From the NCBI GenBank assembly GCA_041166025.1, contig JBEAMJ010000007.1:85260-149259 (forward strand): DNA of 64,000 nt, read 5' to 3'. This DNA is from UBA7672 sp041166025. Its GTDB lineage: Bacteria; Pseudomonadota; Alphaproteobacteria; Caulobacterales; Hyphomonadaceae. Below the pieces are notes generated by a model that searched no databases, was not told where the DNA came from, and saw only the letters and a list, made by a program, of their open reading frames with translations. Below are positions 25,640 to 35,063 of the stretch, one piece after another. Within the stretch, counting starts at the first letter, position 1. Each line of letters begins with the position of its first letter. The translations under genes and the position numbers were made by a program.

Positions 25640-26560
25640 TCACGTCAGGTGCTCACGGAAGAAGTCGAGTGTGCGGTTCCAGGCAATCCGCGCATTCTCT
25701 GCATCGAAGCGCGGTGTCGTATCGTTGTGAAAGCCGTGCTGGCAACCCTGGTAGGTGTGTACGGTCACCGTCTTGCCGTGCTTCCTGAGCTCCGCCTCAT
25801 AGGCGGGATAGGCCGCGTTGATGCGCTCGTCGATGCCCGCCAGCGTCACCAGCAGCGGCGCCTGGATTTTCGGAACATCGCCGAGCGCGGCCGCACCGCC
25901 ATAGTAGGGCGCCGAGGCCGCCAGGGTCGGCATCCGCACCGCGACACTGTTGCAGACGCCGCCCCCAAAGCAGAAGCCGACAATGCCGACCTTTCCTGTG
26001 CAGGCAGGATGGTTCTGCATCAGCGCAACGGCCGCAATGAAGTCCTCCAGCATCTCGGCGCCGTTGCGTGTCGCCTGCATCGTGCGACCCTCATCGTCCG
26101 TCCCCGGATAACCGCCGAGCGGATAGAGCGCATCAGGAGCAAAGGCGATGAACCCCGCGGCCGCCGCGCGCCGCGCAACATCGGCGATGTGCGGGTTGAG
26201 GCCGCGGTTCTCATGCACCACAACGATGGCGGGCAGCTTGGCAGCCCCAGGCCTGGCAGGCTGGACAAGATACCCACCCATCTGCTTGCCCTGCCTGCCG
26301 GCGCCGTTGGGCGAGTCGTAGGTGATGCGCTCCCCGCGGATGCGGCTGTCGTTCTCGTGAAGCTGCAGGGCGCTTGCGTATCTCGGTAACAACGCCTCGG
26401 CCAGCATGGCCGCCGTCACGCCGCCTACGGCAAGCTTGCCAAGCCGATCCATGAAGGTCCGGCGATCGATGTCGTTGTGGCAGTACTGGTCGTAGAGATC
26501 GAACATCTCCTGTGTCGGCCGGATCACGCCTGGGCGAGTGTCGAGGTCCGTGCTTGTCAT
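25640..26560 (-). CDS. Dienelactone hydrolase family protein
   Basis: Alpha/beta hydrolase of 306 residues. The catalytic triad is visible: nucleophile cysteine in GIVGFCFGGG, Asp in LAGIDERIN, His in CQHGFHND. The VVVHENRGLNPHI segment is typical of the family. About 65 extra N-terminal residues include RRTFMDRLGKLAVGGVTAAMLAE, which resembles a twin-arginine or membrane-anchored leader set back from the start by 30 residues. Some annotated YghX-type hydrolases have the same extension. Substrate unknown. Confidence 0.88.
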   Translation of the reverse strand: MTSTDLDTRPGVIRPTQEMFDLYDQYCHNDIDRRTFMDRLGKLAVGGVTAAMLAEALLPRYASALQLHENDSRIRGERITYDSPNGAGRQGKQMGGYLVQPARPGAAKLPAIVVVHENRGLNPHIADVARRAAAAGFIAFAPDALYPLGGYPGTDDEGRTMQATRNGAEMLEDFIAAVALMQNHPACTGKVGIVGFCFGGGVCNSVAVRMPTLAASAPYYGGAAALGDVPKIQAPLLVTLAGIDERINAAYPAYEAELRKHGKTVTVHTYQGCQHGFHNDTTPRFDAENARIAWNRTLDFFREHLT

Positions 26561-26700
26561 GTTCTTTCCCCCCGCCGGGCTCCTGCTAACCGGCAGGCAG
26601 GCTAGCTGCCGCCAACGGCTGCGGCCATCGGATTGAGGCCCGAGAAGCTCCAGTTAACGCAGGTGTTAGCGGTGACACATGCTTTTTACCCCTACGTCAC

Positions 26701-26713
26701 TTGACGGCGTCAA
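26701..26713. promoter_or_regulatory. Palindrome TTGACGGCGTCAA upstream of a small secreted-protein gene
   Basis: Perfect inverted repeat TTGAC-GGC-GTCAA, 60 bases before the start at 26773, in the 212-base divergent region between the dienelactone hydrolase and the small secreted protein. The left arm also resembles a -35 box. Operator function is only a possibility. Confidence 0.3.
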
Positions 26714-26772
26714 CCTGACACTGTCTGGTGACCGCAGGCCGCGCCTCCCTGACGGCCATAACGGAGATCAAT

Positions 26773-27063
26773 ATGACCCGCGTTTCCTCCCTCATCCTTC
26801 TCTCAGCCCTCTCGATCGCGCTCGCAGCCCCTGCCCTCGCCAAGATTTCGGTCCAGTCCGGGGAAAACCTCTGCAAGGCCGAAATATCCAAACAGGATCC
26901 CGGCCTGAAATCGGTCAAGGTCGACAAGGACTCAACCAAGGCGAGCGGCGGCGCATTCGTCTTCCTGTTCAAGGTGAAGAACGCCGACGACTCCTCGGCC
27001 AAGCTGTTGTGCACGGTCGATCGCGGCACCGGGACGGTGAGCTCCGTCAAGCCGGCCGCCTAG
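26773..27063 (+). CDS. Small secreted protein, unknown
   Basis: A 96-residue product with a clear signal peptide (MTRVSSLILLSALSIALAAPALA). The mature part has two cysteines (ENLCKAEI and KLLCTVDR), probably forming one disulfide, and a small beta-rich fold. GGAG lies six bases before the ATG; upstream in-frame codons are not needed. No family recognised. Confidence 0.65.
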   Translation: MTRVSSLILLSALSIALAAPALAKISVQSGENLCKAEISKQDPGLKSVKVDKDSTKASGGAFVFLFKVKNADDSSAKLLCTVDRGTGTVSSVKPAA

Positions 27064-27075
27064 GCGATGGCTCTC

Positions 27076-27100
27076 TGGCGGCGGCGTAAAGCCGCCGCCA
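27076..27100 (+). terminator. Hairpin after the small secreted-protein gene
   Basis: A perfect 10-bp stem of TGGCGGCGGC with its complement (27076-27085 with 27091-27100, loop GTAAA) begins 12 bases past the stop codon. There is no U-tract after it, so it may be a weak terminator or an mRNA 3'-end stabiliser. Confidence 0.5.
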
Positions 27101-27204
27101 CCCGCGGCATGAACATCACCCCACCTGATTGGCCGGCTTCACAATCAACCTGCATTGCAATGGTTGCGGCGCAGCCGCCGCGATAGGCCAGAATAAAGGC
27201 GCGC

Positions 27205-28329
27205 TCAGCGCGGGGCCACGACGTCGTACACCATCAGCAAGGTCCGCTGCGACGCTGAAAAATTGTCGTCGGCAATCAGGTAAAGCCGCACGCGCCCGTC
27301 CGGCAGGCGACGTGCAGCTATGCCCTCGAAATTGTCGATCGTCACGAAGACATTCATCGCCGCCAGCTTGCGTGAGACGGTGGGTCTGAAGCGTGTCCGC
27401 GCCCGTTCGTCGGCCTCGCTGACGATCCGGGCTGGCAAGCCTGACTGATCAATATCGCGCTCGAACCGGGTTTCGAGGATCACGATGACCTCGCTCGCCA
27501 GCGCGCGGGTCGCGCGGTGCAGGCTGTAGAGGGTGAAACCGGTGGAATCGTCCTCAGTCGCAAGTATGTCCATGCCTACAAGCGGCGGGGCTCCTTCGCC
27601 CATGCGGATGTCGAAGACAGGCGGCGCTTCAAGGGCGCTCGCCGACACCGCGCTGGCCTCGCCTGCCCGCGTCTCGAGCCCCGCGAGCAGAAACCCGTCC
27701 GGTGCAACGGCAAGCGCCTCAAGCCCCGCATTGCCTCCGACACTCAGCCCCTGACGCGCGAATGCCTCCGCCAGATCGCCTGACGAGACGATCGGCACGC
27801 CCTTCGCGCCAGCGCCACACTCTGCGATGTCGAATGCCAGGATGCGATGCTCGCCTTCGAACGACACCAGCGCCACGCCATCGGCAACGGCCAGACCCTC
27901 GGCATCGCCGAGCGTCTTGCTGCGTATCGACCTGTCCTCCATGTCGCGCATATCGGCCATGCGGGCCGCGACAGGCGTGACGCCGTCAGCATCCAGCGCG
28001 ATCCACACGAACTCGCCTGCATCCGTGACCGCCAGCAGGTCGCCATCCTCCAGCACGTCGAGACCCGAAAGCCCGCCAAACCCCTTCTCGGCGCTCGACA
28101 GGTGAAAGCCCCCGACAAGATTCAGCGCGCCGATCGTCGTTCGGGCAGGATTGACGCCCTGAAGCGGTACGCGCGTGACCTCCAGGCGGACAGGTTGAGT
28201 CTCATCGCGCGCCAATGCCGTGGAGCAGGACATCCGGCCCCCCAGCTCCGGTAGACGTTGCTCGCCAAGCGCTGGCGCACACAGCGCCGCGAACGCGACC
28301 AGTGCGATTGCGCAGCGGCCCGACGCCAT
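27205..28329 (-). CDS. Esterase-like protein of the phytase family (copy 1)
   Basis: A 374-residue exported protein; ATG 28327-28329 follows GAGGTGG and starts a signal peptide (ending CAPALG). The mature part is a beta-propeller-like phytase-type esterase domain (PF13449 pattern): LVGGFHLSSAEKGFGGLSGL, LLAVTDAGEFVWIAL, DAEGLAVADGVALVSFEGEH, and a final NFEGIAARRLPDGRVRLYLI. Enzyme activity of this family is poorly characterised. The downstream neighbour at 28393-29673 is a paralogue in the same orientation, sharing the same sequence of motifs. Confidence 0.82.
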   Translation of the reverse strand: MASGRCAIALVAFAALCAPALGEQRLPELGGRMSCSTALARDETQPVRLEVTRVPLQGVNPARTTIGALNLVGGFHLSSAEKGFGGLSGLDVLEDGDLLAVTDAGEFVWIALDADGVTPVAARMADMRDMEDRSIRSKTLGDAEGLAVADGVALVSFEGEHRILAFDIAECGAGAKGVPIVSSGDLAEAFARQGLSVGGNAGLEALAVAPDGFLLAGLETRAGEASAVSASALEAPPVFDIRMGEGAPPLVGMDILATEDDSTGFTLYSLHRATRALASEVIVILETRFERDIDQSGLPARIVSEADERARTRFRPTVSRKLAAMNVFVTIDNFEGIAARRLPDGRVRLYLIADDNFSASQRTLLMVYDVVAPR

Positions 28330-28392
28330 GACCACCTCTTGCATCTTTGCCGAATGTCTGGCCTGCGCGGCGCGCACGCTCAAGCAATCTTG

Positions 28393-29673
28393 TCAGCGCG
28401 ATGTGCTGGCGAGGTCGAACACCATCAGCACAGTGCGCTTTGTCGGGGAGAAATCGTCGTCAGACACAAGATAAAGACGAATCCGCCCATCGGAGAGTTG
28501 CTTGGCCGCAATGCCTTCGAAAGCATCAGTGACGCCGAGCTGGTCTAGGCGCGCGAGCTCGCGCCAGCCAACCTCCGCATAGCGCTGGCGCGCGCGCGTT
28601 TCCATTTCGCCACGGGAGGGTCTCCTTCCCTCGACCTTCGGCTCGAACCGAAGGAGGTCGGTCTCCATGATCACCGCGCCGCCCCTGGCTGGCTTGCGAT
28701 GAATGAGGAAAGCGCGGGCGGCGCCGTCGCCGCCAGCGCCCGGTATGACATCCATCCCGGCAAACTCCGGCGCATCGACGCCGACGCGCAGGTCGAACTC
28801 CGGCTCCGCCTCGATTGGTCGCGCCGACAGGGAATTGAGATGGCCGACCTTCCGCTCGATGCCGGCAAAGACATACCAGTCGCGGGTCACAGCCAGTGGC
28901 TCGGATCCATTGCCGGCGTCGACTGCAATGCGCGCCTCCTCATAGGCATCGTTCAGGGACAGGCCGTATTCGTCGAACACGATGGGCGCGCCGCGGGCGG
29001 CAGCCCCGCATCTGCCGATATCGAATGCGAGAATCCTGTGATTGCCCTCGAACGACACGAGCGCCATGCCGTCGTTGAACGCCACACCCTCTGCGCTGTC
29101 CCCGCCAAGCGTCGCCATGGGCTGCCCGCTGACATCCCGCATCGTCGCGACACGGGCGGCCATCGGGGTCAGGCCGTCCCGGCCAAGGTCGATCCACACG
29201 AAATGCCCGGCGTCGGAGACCGCCAGCAGATTGCCGTCGTCGAGCACATCCACCCCCGACAGTCCGCCAAAGCGCGGATCAGGGCTCGACAGCGTGTAGC
29301 TGGCGACAAAGGTGAGCTGCCCGGCCCGGCGCTGACCCGGGTCGGACAGCTGGAGCGGTGTCGGCGCCGCCGCCAATTCGATCGCCTCGCCGCGACGCGT
29401 CGATGCGCCTTCGGGGCACGAGGTATTGGCCAGAGCGCGAAGATAGGCCTCGAGATTTCCCGTCCGCAGCGCGCTGCGCATCGCTGTGACAACGACCCGG
29501 TCCACCTGGGTCTCGGCGATCGTCTTTGCGCTGTTCACCGTTATGCGGCTCTCCGGCGCTTCCGCCTCGCTTGCCGGAGCCTCAGCCACGGCCTGGCGCG
29601 TCTCCGGCGCCGTGGCGCACCCGGCGGCAAGGACAGTGATGAGCAGGGCGCCGGAACGCCAGAAATCACGCAT
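28393..29673 (-). CDS. Esterase-like protein of the phytase family (copy 2, lipoprotein)
   Basis: A 426-residue paralogue of the product at 27205-28329. It has a lipoprotein signal (MRDFWRSGALLITVLAAGC, lipobox LAAGC) and an extra N-terminal region of about 75 residues with a helical AETQVDRVVVTAMRSALR segment before the common domain. Shared motifs are FGGLSGVDVLDDGNLLAVSD, VAFNDGMALVSFEGNH, ILAFDIGRCG and AFEGIAAKQLSDGRIRLYL. Tandem duplication is the simplest origin. It starts ten bases after the DUF885 stop, so cobT, DUF885, copy 2 and copy 1 may be one transcript. Confidence 0.82.
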   Translation of the reverse strand: MRDFWRSGALLITVLAAGCATAPETRQAVAEAPASEAEAPESRITVNSAKTIAETQVDRVVVTAMRSALRTGNLEAYLRALANTSCPEGASTRRGEAIELAAAPTPLQLSDPGQRRAGQLTFVASYTLSSPDPRFGGLSGVDVLDDGNLLAVSDAGHFVWIDLGRDGLTPMAARVATMRDVSGQPMATLGGDSAEGVAFNDGMALVSFEGNHRILAFDIGRCGAAARGAPIVFDEYGLSLNDAYEEARIAVDAGNGSEPLAVTRDWYVFAGIERKVGHLNSLSARPIEAEPEFDLRVGVDAPEFAGMDVIPGAGGDGAARAFLIHRKPARGGAVIMETDLLRFEPKVEGRRPSRGEMETRARQRYAEVGWRELARLDQLGVTDAFEGIAAKQLSDGRIRLYLVSDDDFSPTKRTVLMVFDLASTSR

Positions 29674-29683
29674 GTTCAGGATC

Positions 29684-30964
29684 CTACTCGGCAAGATCAG
29701 CGGCCAGTGTCGGCGTCGACATGATCCGCTCATACGCAGCCCACCGGGCCTTCGGATCGCCACCATGACGGTCGACATAGGCCCGGACAAGGTCCTCGCC
29801 TACCGAGTAGTTTATCACATAGGAGCGGTAGTCCGCGTCGAATTTCAGCGACTGTTCCGCCACATCCCGCGGCGCCATCCGGTACTTCTGCATGAGCGTG
29901 ATGGCCTGTTCGCGCGTGATTTCTCCGTCGAGATGCATCTGGGAGACGCGCAGCAGCGCGCCATCCAGCTGCGATGTCGCCTTGCGCATCGCATCGAAGG
30001 CGGGCGCCAGCGCCGGGTCGATGCCGGCCAGCGGATAAAGGACGTCCATCTCGAACTTAAGCCGCTCCTCGCCCGGGAAGGCGAGGTCCACCCCGAAATC
30101 CGCCCCGCCCTCGTTCAGGGGCGCGGCGGGAATGTAGAGCGGCATCACAGCGTATTCCGGCCAGCCGCGATCGCGATAGTTCCGCTCATTATAGATGCCC
30201 TGCACATGGTGGCCCGGATATCCCTCATGGCATCCCAGAACCAGCACATTGCCGACCGAAACCGGCTGGTCGGTGTTGATCTCGATGAGGCTCCTGTTCC
30301 CGCCCTTGTAGTAGTTGTAGGCGCCCCAGCTCTTGTTGTTGACAAGCGCCATCGTGAAGTTCTCGTCCGCCGGCAGATCGATGTACGCGGCGGTGCGTTT
30401 GCGGCACTCATCGATTGCAGCATTGACGACCTGCGCCACGCGCTCGTCGGAAATCGCGTATCTCGCCCGGAACGCGCTGACACGCTGAGACAACGGGCCA
30501 GGTCCGGGAACGAGCGCCTCGATGCGCGCCAGCGCGTCGTCGAAATCGGACAGCGGGCGCAGCTTCGGACGCAAGGCGAACAGAGCTTCGGCCTCTTCTG
30601 CAAATGGCGCACGCCTGCCCTCGATCATGTCGAGCCGGAAGCGCGCGCTCGATGTGTTGGCCTGCAGAACGCGCGCGCGCTGGCCCTGTTCTCCGCCGGT
30701 CGACACGTAAGGCGCCAGCCCAGCAACGATCCTCTCGGCTTCGGCCTTCAGCGCAGGGCGATCGCGCGGATTGCGAACCGCCGCCTCGCGCCACGCCTCT
30801 GGCCCGTAATAGGCGTCGACATACCCGCTTTCGTGCGCATCGATTTCGAGCGTCAGCCGGACATAGTCGCGCGCCAGTCCATCCAGACTCACATCGCTGC
30901 TCCCCGGCAACTGGGCGCACGCTGCGAGCGCGACCATGGCGGCGCCGAACACCCACGCTCTCAC
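29684..30964 (-). CDS. DUF885-family lipoprotein, putative metallopeptidase
   Basis: A 426-residue protein with a lipoprotein signal (MRAWVFGAAMVALAAC). The family signature is CHEGYPGHHVQ, an HExxxHH-like zinc-binding motif found in DUF885 proteins, followed later by DFGVDLAFPGEERL. These are predicted envelope peptidases of unknown substrate. The GTG start overlaps the cobT stop (GTGA at 30961-30964), so the two are translationally coupled. Confidence 0.82.
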   Translation of the reverse strand: MRAWVFGAAMVALAACAQLPGSSDVSLDGLARDYVRLTLEIDAHESGYVDAYYGPEAWREAAVRNPRDRPALKAEAERIVAGLAPYVSTGGEQGQRARVLQANTSSARFRLDMIEGRRAPFAEEAEALFALRPKLRPLSDFDDALARIEALVPGPGPLSQRVSAFRARYAISDERVAQVVNAAIDECRKRTAAYIDLPADENFTMALVNNKSWGAYNYYKGGNRSLIEINTDQPVSVGNVLVLGCHEGYPGHHVQGIYNERNYRDRGWPEYAVMPLYIPAAPLNEGGADFGVDLAFPGEERLKFEMDVLYPLAGIDPALAPAFDAMRKATSQLDGALLRVSQMHLDGEITREQAITLMQKYRMAPRDVAEQSLKFDADYRSYVINYSVGEDLVRAYVDRHGGDPKARWAAYERIMSTPTLAADLAE

Positions 30965-32928
30965 CTGGCTGAACTCCTGCCCTTGGCGACCTCGCCGAAT
31001 GTCGTGCGCTTGACCGGTCGCGCAGATGTCATGGGTCCTCGCGAGGCCCGGCGCTCGCGCGGTTCGACGATCTGTGCAGAAGCCTTTGCACGTGCGGCCT
31101 CTTCCTCGCCGAAGAGCTCCGCCAGCTTGTCGGTCATCACGCCGCCGAGCTGCTCGGCCTCCACGATGGTCACCGCGCGGCGATACCAGCGCGTGACGTC
31201 ATGACCAATGCCGATCGCGATCAGCTCGACCGGCGAGACGCCTTCGATGTGGGCAATCACCTCGCGCAGATGTTTCTCAAGCGGATTGCCAACGTTCACG
31301 CTCAATGTGGAATCATCAACCGGGGCGCCATCCGAGATCACCATCAGGATCTTGCGCTGCTCGGCGCGCGCCATCAGCCGGTCATGCGCCCAGAGCAACG
31401 CCTCGCCATCGATGTTCTCCTTCAGCAGGCCCTCGCGCATCATCAGGCCGAGATTGCGCCGCACGCGCCGCCAGGGCGCATCCGCGCTCTTGTAGATGAT
31501 GTGGCGTAGGTCGTTGAGGCGGCCGGGCGAAGCCGGCTTGCCGGCCTTGATCCAGTCCTCGCGCGAAAGTCCGCCTTTCCACGCCTGCGTGGTGAAACCG
31601 AGGATCTCCACCTTGACGCCACACCGCTCCAGCGTGCGAGCGAGAATGTCCGCACACAGCGCGGCCACCATGATTGGCCGGCCCCGCATCGAGCCCGAAT
31701 TGTCGAGCAGAAGCGTCACAACCGTGTCGCGGAACTTGCTCTCGTCCTCCATCTTGAACGATAGCGGCGCGGTCGGATCGACGATCACGCGCGTCAGACG
31801 CGATGTATCCAGAACGCCCTCTTCCAGGTCAAACATCCATGACCGGTTCTGCTGCGCCATCAGCCGGCGCTGCAGTCGGTTCGCCAGCCGCGACACTGCC
31901 CCTTGCAGGCCCTGCAGCTGGGCATCGAGATAGGCGCGCAGGCGCGTCAATTCTTCCGGATCGCAAAGCTCGTCGGCGTTCTTCACCTCATCATGAACGG
32001 TGGTGAAAGCCTTGTACTCCGACTTGAGCGCGTCGCTGTCGCGCCAGTTGGGGCGAAGAGGTGTCGCAGGCTCGTCGGCGTCGTCCTCGGTCGCCTCCAT
32101 TTCGGTGTCGGCATCGTCGGCTGCGGTCGCCTCGATCTGGTCGCCGGGCTCCCCTTCGCCGGCATCGCTGGAATCCTGTTCCTGCGCCTCTCCCTCGCCT
32201 TCGCCATCGCCCTCGCTTTCGTCGGGCGCCTCGCTCTTCGCCTCGCCTTCTTCCTCGTCCTCGCCTTGTTCCTCGTCGCTGTCCTTGCCGTTGGAGGCCT
32301 CATCGCCCAGGCCGAGGTCACGCAGGAGATCGCGCATCAGGGCCGAGAATGCGGCCTGGTCATTCATGTTCGCCCGCGCGCGCGCGAGCGGGGCTGCCGC
32401 TTTTTCGGACAGCTCGTCGCGCCACATCGCCGCCACGCCTTCGGCCGCGGGCGGCAGCTTGCGCCCGGTGAGCACCTCGCGCAGCACGAATTCCAGCGCA
32501 TCGTCCATCGGCGCGCGGCTCCTGTCGGTCACCCGGAGATAGCCGGCGCGTTCGCAACGCTGCTGAAGGACGCAGTCGAGATTCTCAGCCACGCCGTCCA
32601 TGGCAGCCGCGCCGATCGACTCGATCCGGGCGCGCTCGGCCGCCTCGAACAGGCGCCGCGCATCTTCGCGCTGGGGCATGGCGCGCGCATGCGCCCGCGC
32701 ATCGTGATAGGCGACTTTCAGCGCCAGGGCATCCGCCTGCCCACGCGCGCGGGCGGCGGCGGCGAGGGTCAATTCCTTCGGCGGGGTCGTGAGCGTGATC
32801 TGCCCCTCGCTGATGCGGCCGCCATCCACCGAGAAATCGACGCCAAGCTCGTCCTGCCCCGCAATGGCCCGCGTGGCGGCGCTGAGGGCGGATTTGAACA
32901 TGTCCGCACGGTCGATTGCCTTGCTCAT
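30961..32928 (-). CDS. cobT: Cobaltochelatase CobT subunit
   Basis: With CobS, forms the AAA+/VWA motor for cobalt insertion into hydrogenobyrinic acid diamide by the aerobic CobNST chelatase. The 655-residue protein has the usual plan: N-terminal helical region, a long Glu/Asp-rich low-complexity linker (about residues 215-300), then a von Willebrand A domain with the MIDAS motif LLLDNSGSMRG near residue 409 and the conserved GFTTQAWKGG. CobS is at 36536, separated by six unrelated genes in the same direction. The large CobN subunit is not in the window. Confidence 0.95.
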   Translation of the reverse strand: MSKAIDRADMFKSALSAATRAIAGQDELGVDFSVDGGRISEGQITLTTPPKELTLAAAARARGQADALALKVAYHDARAHARAMPQREDARRLFEAAERARIESIGAAAMDGVAENLDCVLQQRCERAGYLRVTDRSRAPMDDALEFVLREVLTGRKLPPAAEGVAAMWRDELSEKAAAPLARARANMNDQAAFSALMRDLLRDLGLGDEASNGKDSDEEQGEDEEEGEAKSEAPDESEGDGEGEGEAQEQDSSDAGEGEPGDQIEATAADDADTEMEATEDDADEPATPLRPNWRDSDALKSEYKAFTTVHDEVKNADELCDPEELTRLRAYLDAQLQGLQGAVSRLANRLQRRLMAQQNRSWMFDLEEGVLDTSRLTRVIVDPTAPLSFKMEDESKFRDTVVTLLLDNSGSMRGRPIMVAALCADILARTLERCGVKVEILGFTTQAWKGGLSREDWIKAGKPASPGRLNDLRHIIYKSADAPWRRVRRNLGLMMREGLLKENIDGEALLWAHDRLMARAEQRKILMVISDGAPVDDSTLSVNVGNPLEKHLREVIAHIEGVSPVELIAIGIGHDVTRWYRRAVTIVEAEQLGGVMTDKLAELFGEEEAARAKASAQIVEPRERRASRGPMTSARPVKRTTFGEVAKGRSSAR

Positions 32929-32970
32929 GCCCCGACCTTTAGGGCCCGCCCGCCCGGCTGGGAAGGCCCG

Positions 32971-34218
32971 TCAACCGTCCCCGAGCGCCCCGATGGCCGA
33001 GAGCGGCGAACCGATTGCTCCTGCCACGAGCGCGGCAAGGATTTTAGGCGCCGGCCAGAGCCGCGAGAGCGGCGACATGACCCAGTCCCGAACCAGTGGA
33101 GGCAGCACCCCATCGCTCTGATAGGCCGGCGTAAAAAGGCGGGAGGCAAGCTGATAGATGCGGACATGAGCCACCCGGGCGCTGGCATAGGCGCTCATTG
33201 CAGCCGTGGAGTCGGGGTGCGCACCCAGTGCCCCCGATAGCGCCAGCGCATCCAGCAGAGCCATGTTCGCACCCTGCCCCAGTTGCGGACTCGCCGCATG
33301 CCAGCTGTCGCCGATGTGGATGACGTCTTTGCCCACGGGCGAGCGCAAGGCGCCATGGCAATAGCTTGCGAAGATGAGCTGCTCGCGGTTTGTGATCTGA
33401 TTCAGCAAAGGCGCGGTCTGTGGCCAGAGACGCATCACCTCCATCTTCCACACATCGAGTCCCTGAGCTTGCCACCCATCCAGCTGATCGTGCCTCAGGC
33501 TCCAGAAGAAAGCGGCCTGGCGAGGCGCCTCCGGGCGGACGCTCCCGATGGGCAAAACGCCAACCATCCTGCGTGCTGCTTCATAGCGTTGCTCCAGCGC
33601 AGTCGGATCGAAGCCATGCCCATCCCCGCCGTCGGGCCAATCGAGATTGCTCCACAGCGCCCCAAAGCGCAGCGCAGGCAAGGGCAGGTCGCGCGCGAGT
33701 GGCGAGCGTACGCCAAGCGCGTCCAGCAGGATATCGAACCTGGCGCTCGCCCGGCTATCGCGGAAGGCCAGCCGGCCGCCGTGCGCGCCCACAACCTCCC
33801 TCCCGCCCTCGAAACCTGCGCCGGCGCGCACAGCAGCATCGAACAGCGCCTCGAACAAAGCACCGCGATGAACGGCAAGTCCCTCTCCAACGCCGCCGCC
33901 CAGGGCGCGATAGCGCACATCGAGGACCACACGACCCGACGGCTGAGCGCGCCCGAACAGCCGCCTGATCGGCGCGCCGAGCGCGCGAAGACGATCACCG
34001 ACCCCGATTGCATCGAGCACCGCAAGGCCAACAGGCTGGAGGATGAGCCCCGAGCCCAGCGGCGCCGGCCGCTCCATGCGGTCATGAACGACGACCGAGA
34101 ACCCCTGGCGCGCCAGCAATGCGGCGCTTGCCAGGCCTGCAATGCCGCCGCCCGCAATCCCGATTGATCGAACCCGCAACCGCCCGCTCCTGAATCGGAC
34201 AGTCAGATTACGGATCAT
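32971..34218 (-). CDS. FAD-dependent monooxygenase
   Basis: A 415-residue PHBH-fold flavoprotein. The FAD-binding Rossmann motif is at the N-terminus (GIAGGGIAGLASAALLARQG, then VVHDR), and the second FAD motif is GDSWHAASPQLGQGANMAL. The closest general class is salicylate/ubiquinone-type hydroxylases; substrate is unknown. The start may be TTG at 34177-34179 (preceded by AGGAG) instead of the ATG at 34216-34218, since the first 15 residues are Arg-rich and unlike the family. It is 42 bases upstream of cobT. Confidence 0.85.
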   Translation of the reverse strand: MIRNLTVRFRSGRLRVRSIGIAGGGIAGLASAALLARQGFSVVVHDRMERPAPLGSGLILQPVGLAVLDAIGVGDRLRALGAPIRRLFGRAQPSGRVVLDVRYRALGGGVGEGLAVHRGALFEALFDAAVRAGAGFEGGREVVGAHGGRLAFRDSRASARFDILLDALGVRSPLARDLPLPALRFGALWSNLDWPDGGDGHGFDPTALEQRYEAARRMVGVLPIGSVRPEAPRQAAFFWSLRHDQLDGWQAQGLDVWKMEVMRLWPQTAPLLNQITNREQLIFASYCHGALRSPVGKDVIHIGDSWHAASPQLGQGANMALLDALALSGALGAHPDSTAAMSAYASARVAHVRIYQLASRLFTPAYQSDGVLPPLVRDWVMSPLSRLWPAPKILAALVAGAIGSPLSAIGALGDG

Positions 34219-34514
34219 TGAGCTTCACGGCTAACCCGAATCAGGAGCGCGACAATCAGGCGCGTGTTTGGTTAGCCGAACCAATCGCGAGACCTGCGAT
34301 CTCCCTGGAAGTCTTCCTTGCAGCCTCGATTGCCGAGGCGTTTATGGCGATCCGCTCGATCCAGACCGGGGCCGCCGGGGGCAAGACAGCCAGCGCTGCG
34401 ATCGGAAACAGCACCGTCAATGAAAGTGCTTAAGGCAGCGCCATCATCGGCGTGACTGCTGGCGCCGTCACCGGAACACTGGCCGAGGAACACGATCCAG
34501 GTGAGCCGACGACG
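34219..34514. other. Intergenic stretch without a recognisable gene
   Basis: A 296-base stretch between the monooxygenase start and the P-loop ATPase stop. It holds only short open frames without ribosome binding sites or recognisable products. It must contain the promoter for the minus-strand monooxygenase and perhaps cobT. Confidence 0.5.
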
Positions 34515-35063
34515 CTACAGCATGGCGGGCGCCACCGGCAGGTTGAAGGCCGCCGCCATCCGTCGCGCGGCTGTTTCCGGATCCTCAAGGTCGGAATCGA
34601 TCACGAGGTCCGCAGCCGGCATCTCCTGCTCGCTGGCCAGAAAGCTGTCTCGCAAATCCCGCAGCAGGTCGCGCGAGACCAGCTTGCCGAATTCCTTGCG
34701 ATCGTCGTTTCCGATGCGGCGTTCCTGTTCGTCCGGCGAGACGAGGATGCGCGCGAACCTGACCTCGCCCCCGCCTGCGGTTACGAGATCCACGACACGC
34801 CCCGCGAACCCCCGCTCGACCGTGGATTCCGGCTGGAAGGTAAAGATCAGCGACCGGCCGGCCGAGATCGCCGTTTCGAACCCCGCCATCCATATCGCTT
34901 CGCGCAGCCTAACGAACTCCGGGGCGCCGAAAGGTAATCGTTCGAGCAACGCATCGACCACAAGGTGGTTGTGGAACACCGGCAGGCCGGTCAGGCGTTC
35001 AAGCTCGCGCGCTATTGTGAGCTTGCCCGACGCTGGCCCGCCCCAGATAAAAACCAGCTTCAT
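34515..35063 (-). CDS. P-loop kinase-like ATPase
   Basis: A 182-residue protein with a Walker A motif (FIWGGPASGKLTIA) and a small-molecule-kinase-like layout: HNHLVVDALLERL after the P-loop and a lid-like region rich in Arg/Asp (DEQERRIGNDDRKEFGKLVSRD). It resembles shikimate-kinase-like AAA proteins with unknown substrate. The ATG overlaps the stop of the dienelactone hydrolase upstream (ATGA at 35060-35063). Confidence 0.78.
   Translation of the reverse strand: MKLVFIWGGPASGKLTIARELERLTGLPVFHNHLVVDALLERLPFGAPEFVRLREAIWMAGFETAISAGRSLIFTFQPESTVERGFAGRVVDLVTAGGGEVRFARILVSPDEQERRIGNDDRKEFGKLVSRDLLRDLRDSFLASEQEMPAADLVIDSDLEDPETAARRMAAAFNLPVAPAML

Noticed and set aside
32030..32330. Repetitive-looking Glu/Asp coding region in cobT
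   Set aside because: The acidic linker is normal for CobT, not a DNA repeat array.
31903..33240. 445-codon frame opposite cobT and the monooxygenase
   Set aside because: Low-complexity complement of the acidic CobT linker; no conserved features.
34218..34433. 71-codon frame in the gap upstream of the monooxygenase
   Set aside because: TTG start, no ribosome binding site, no signal or family; not called a gene.
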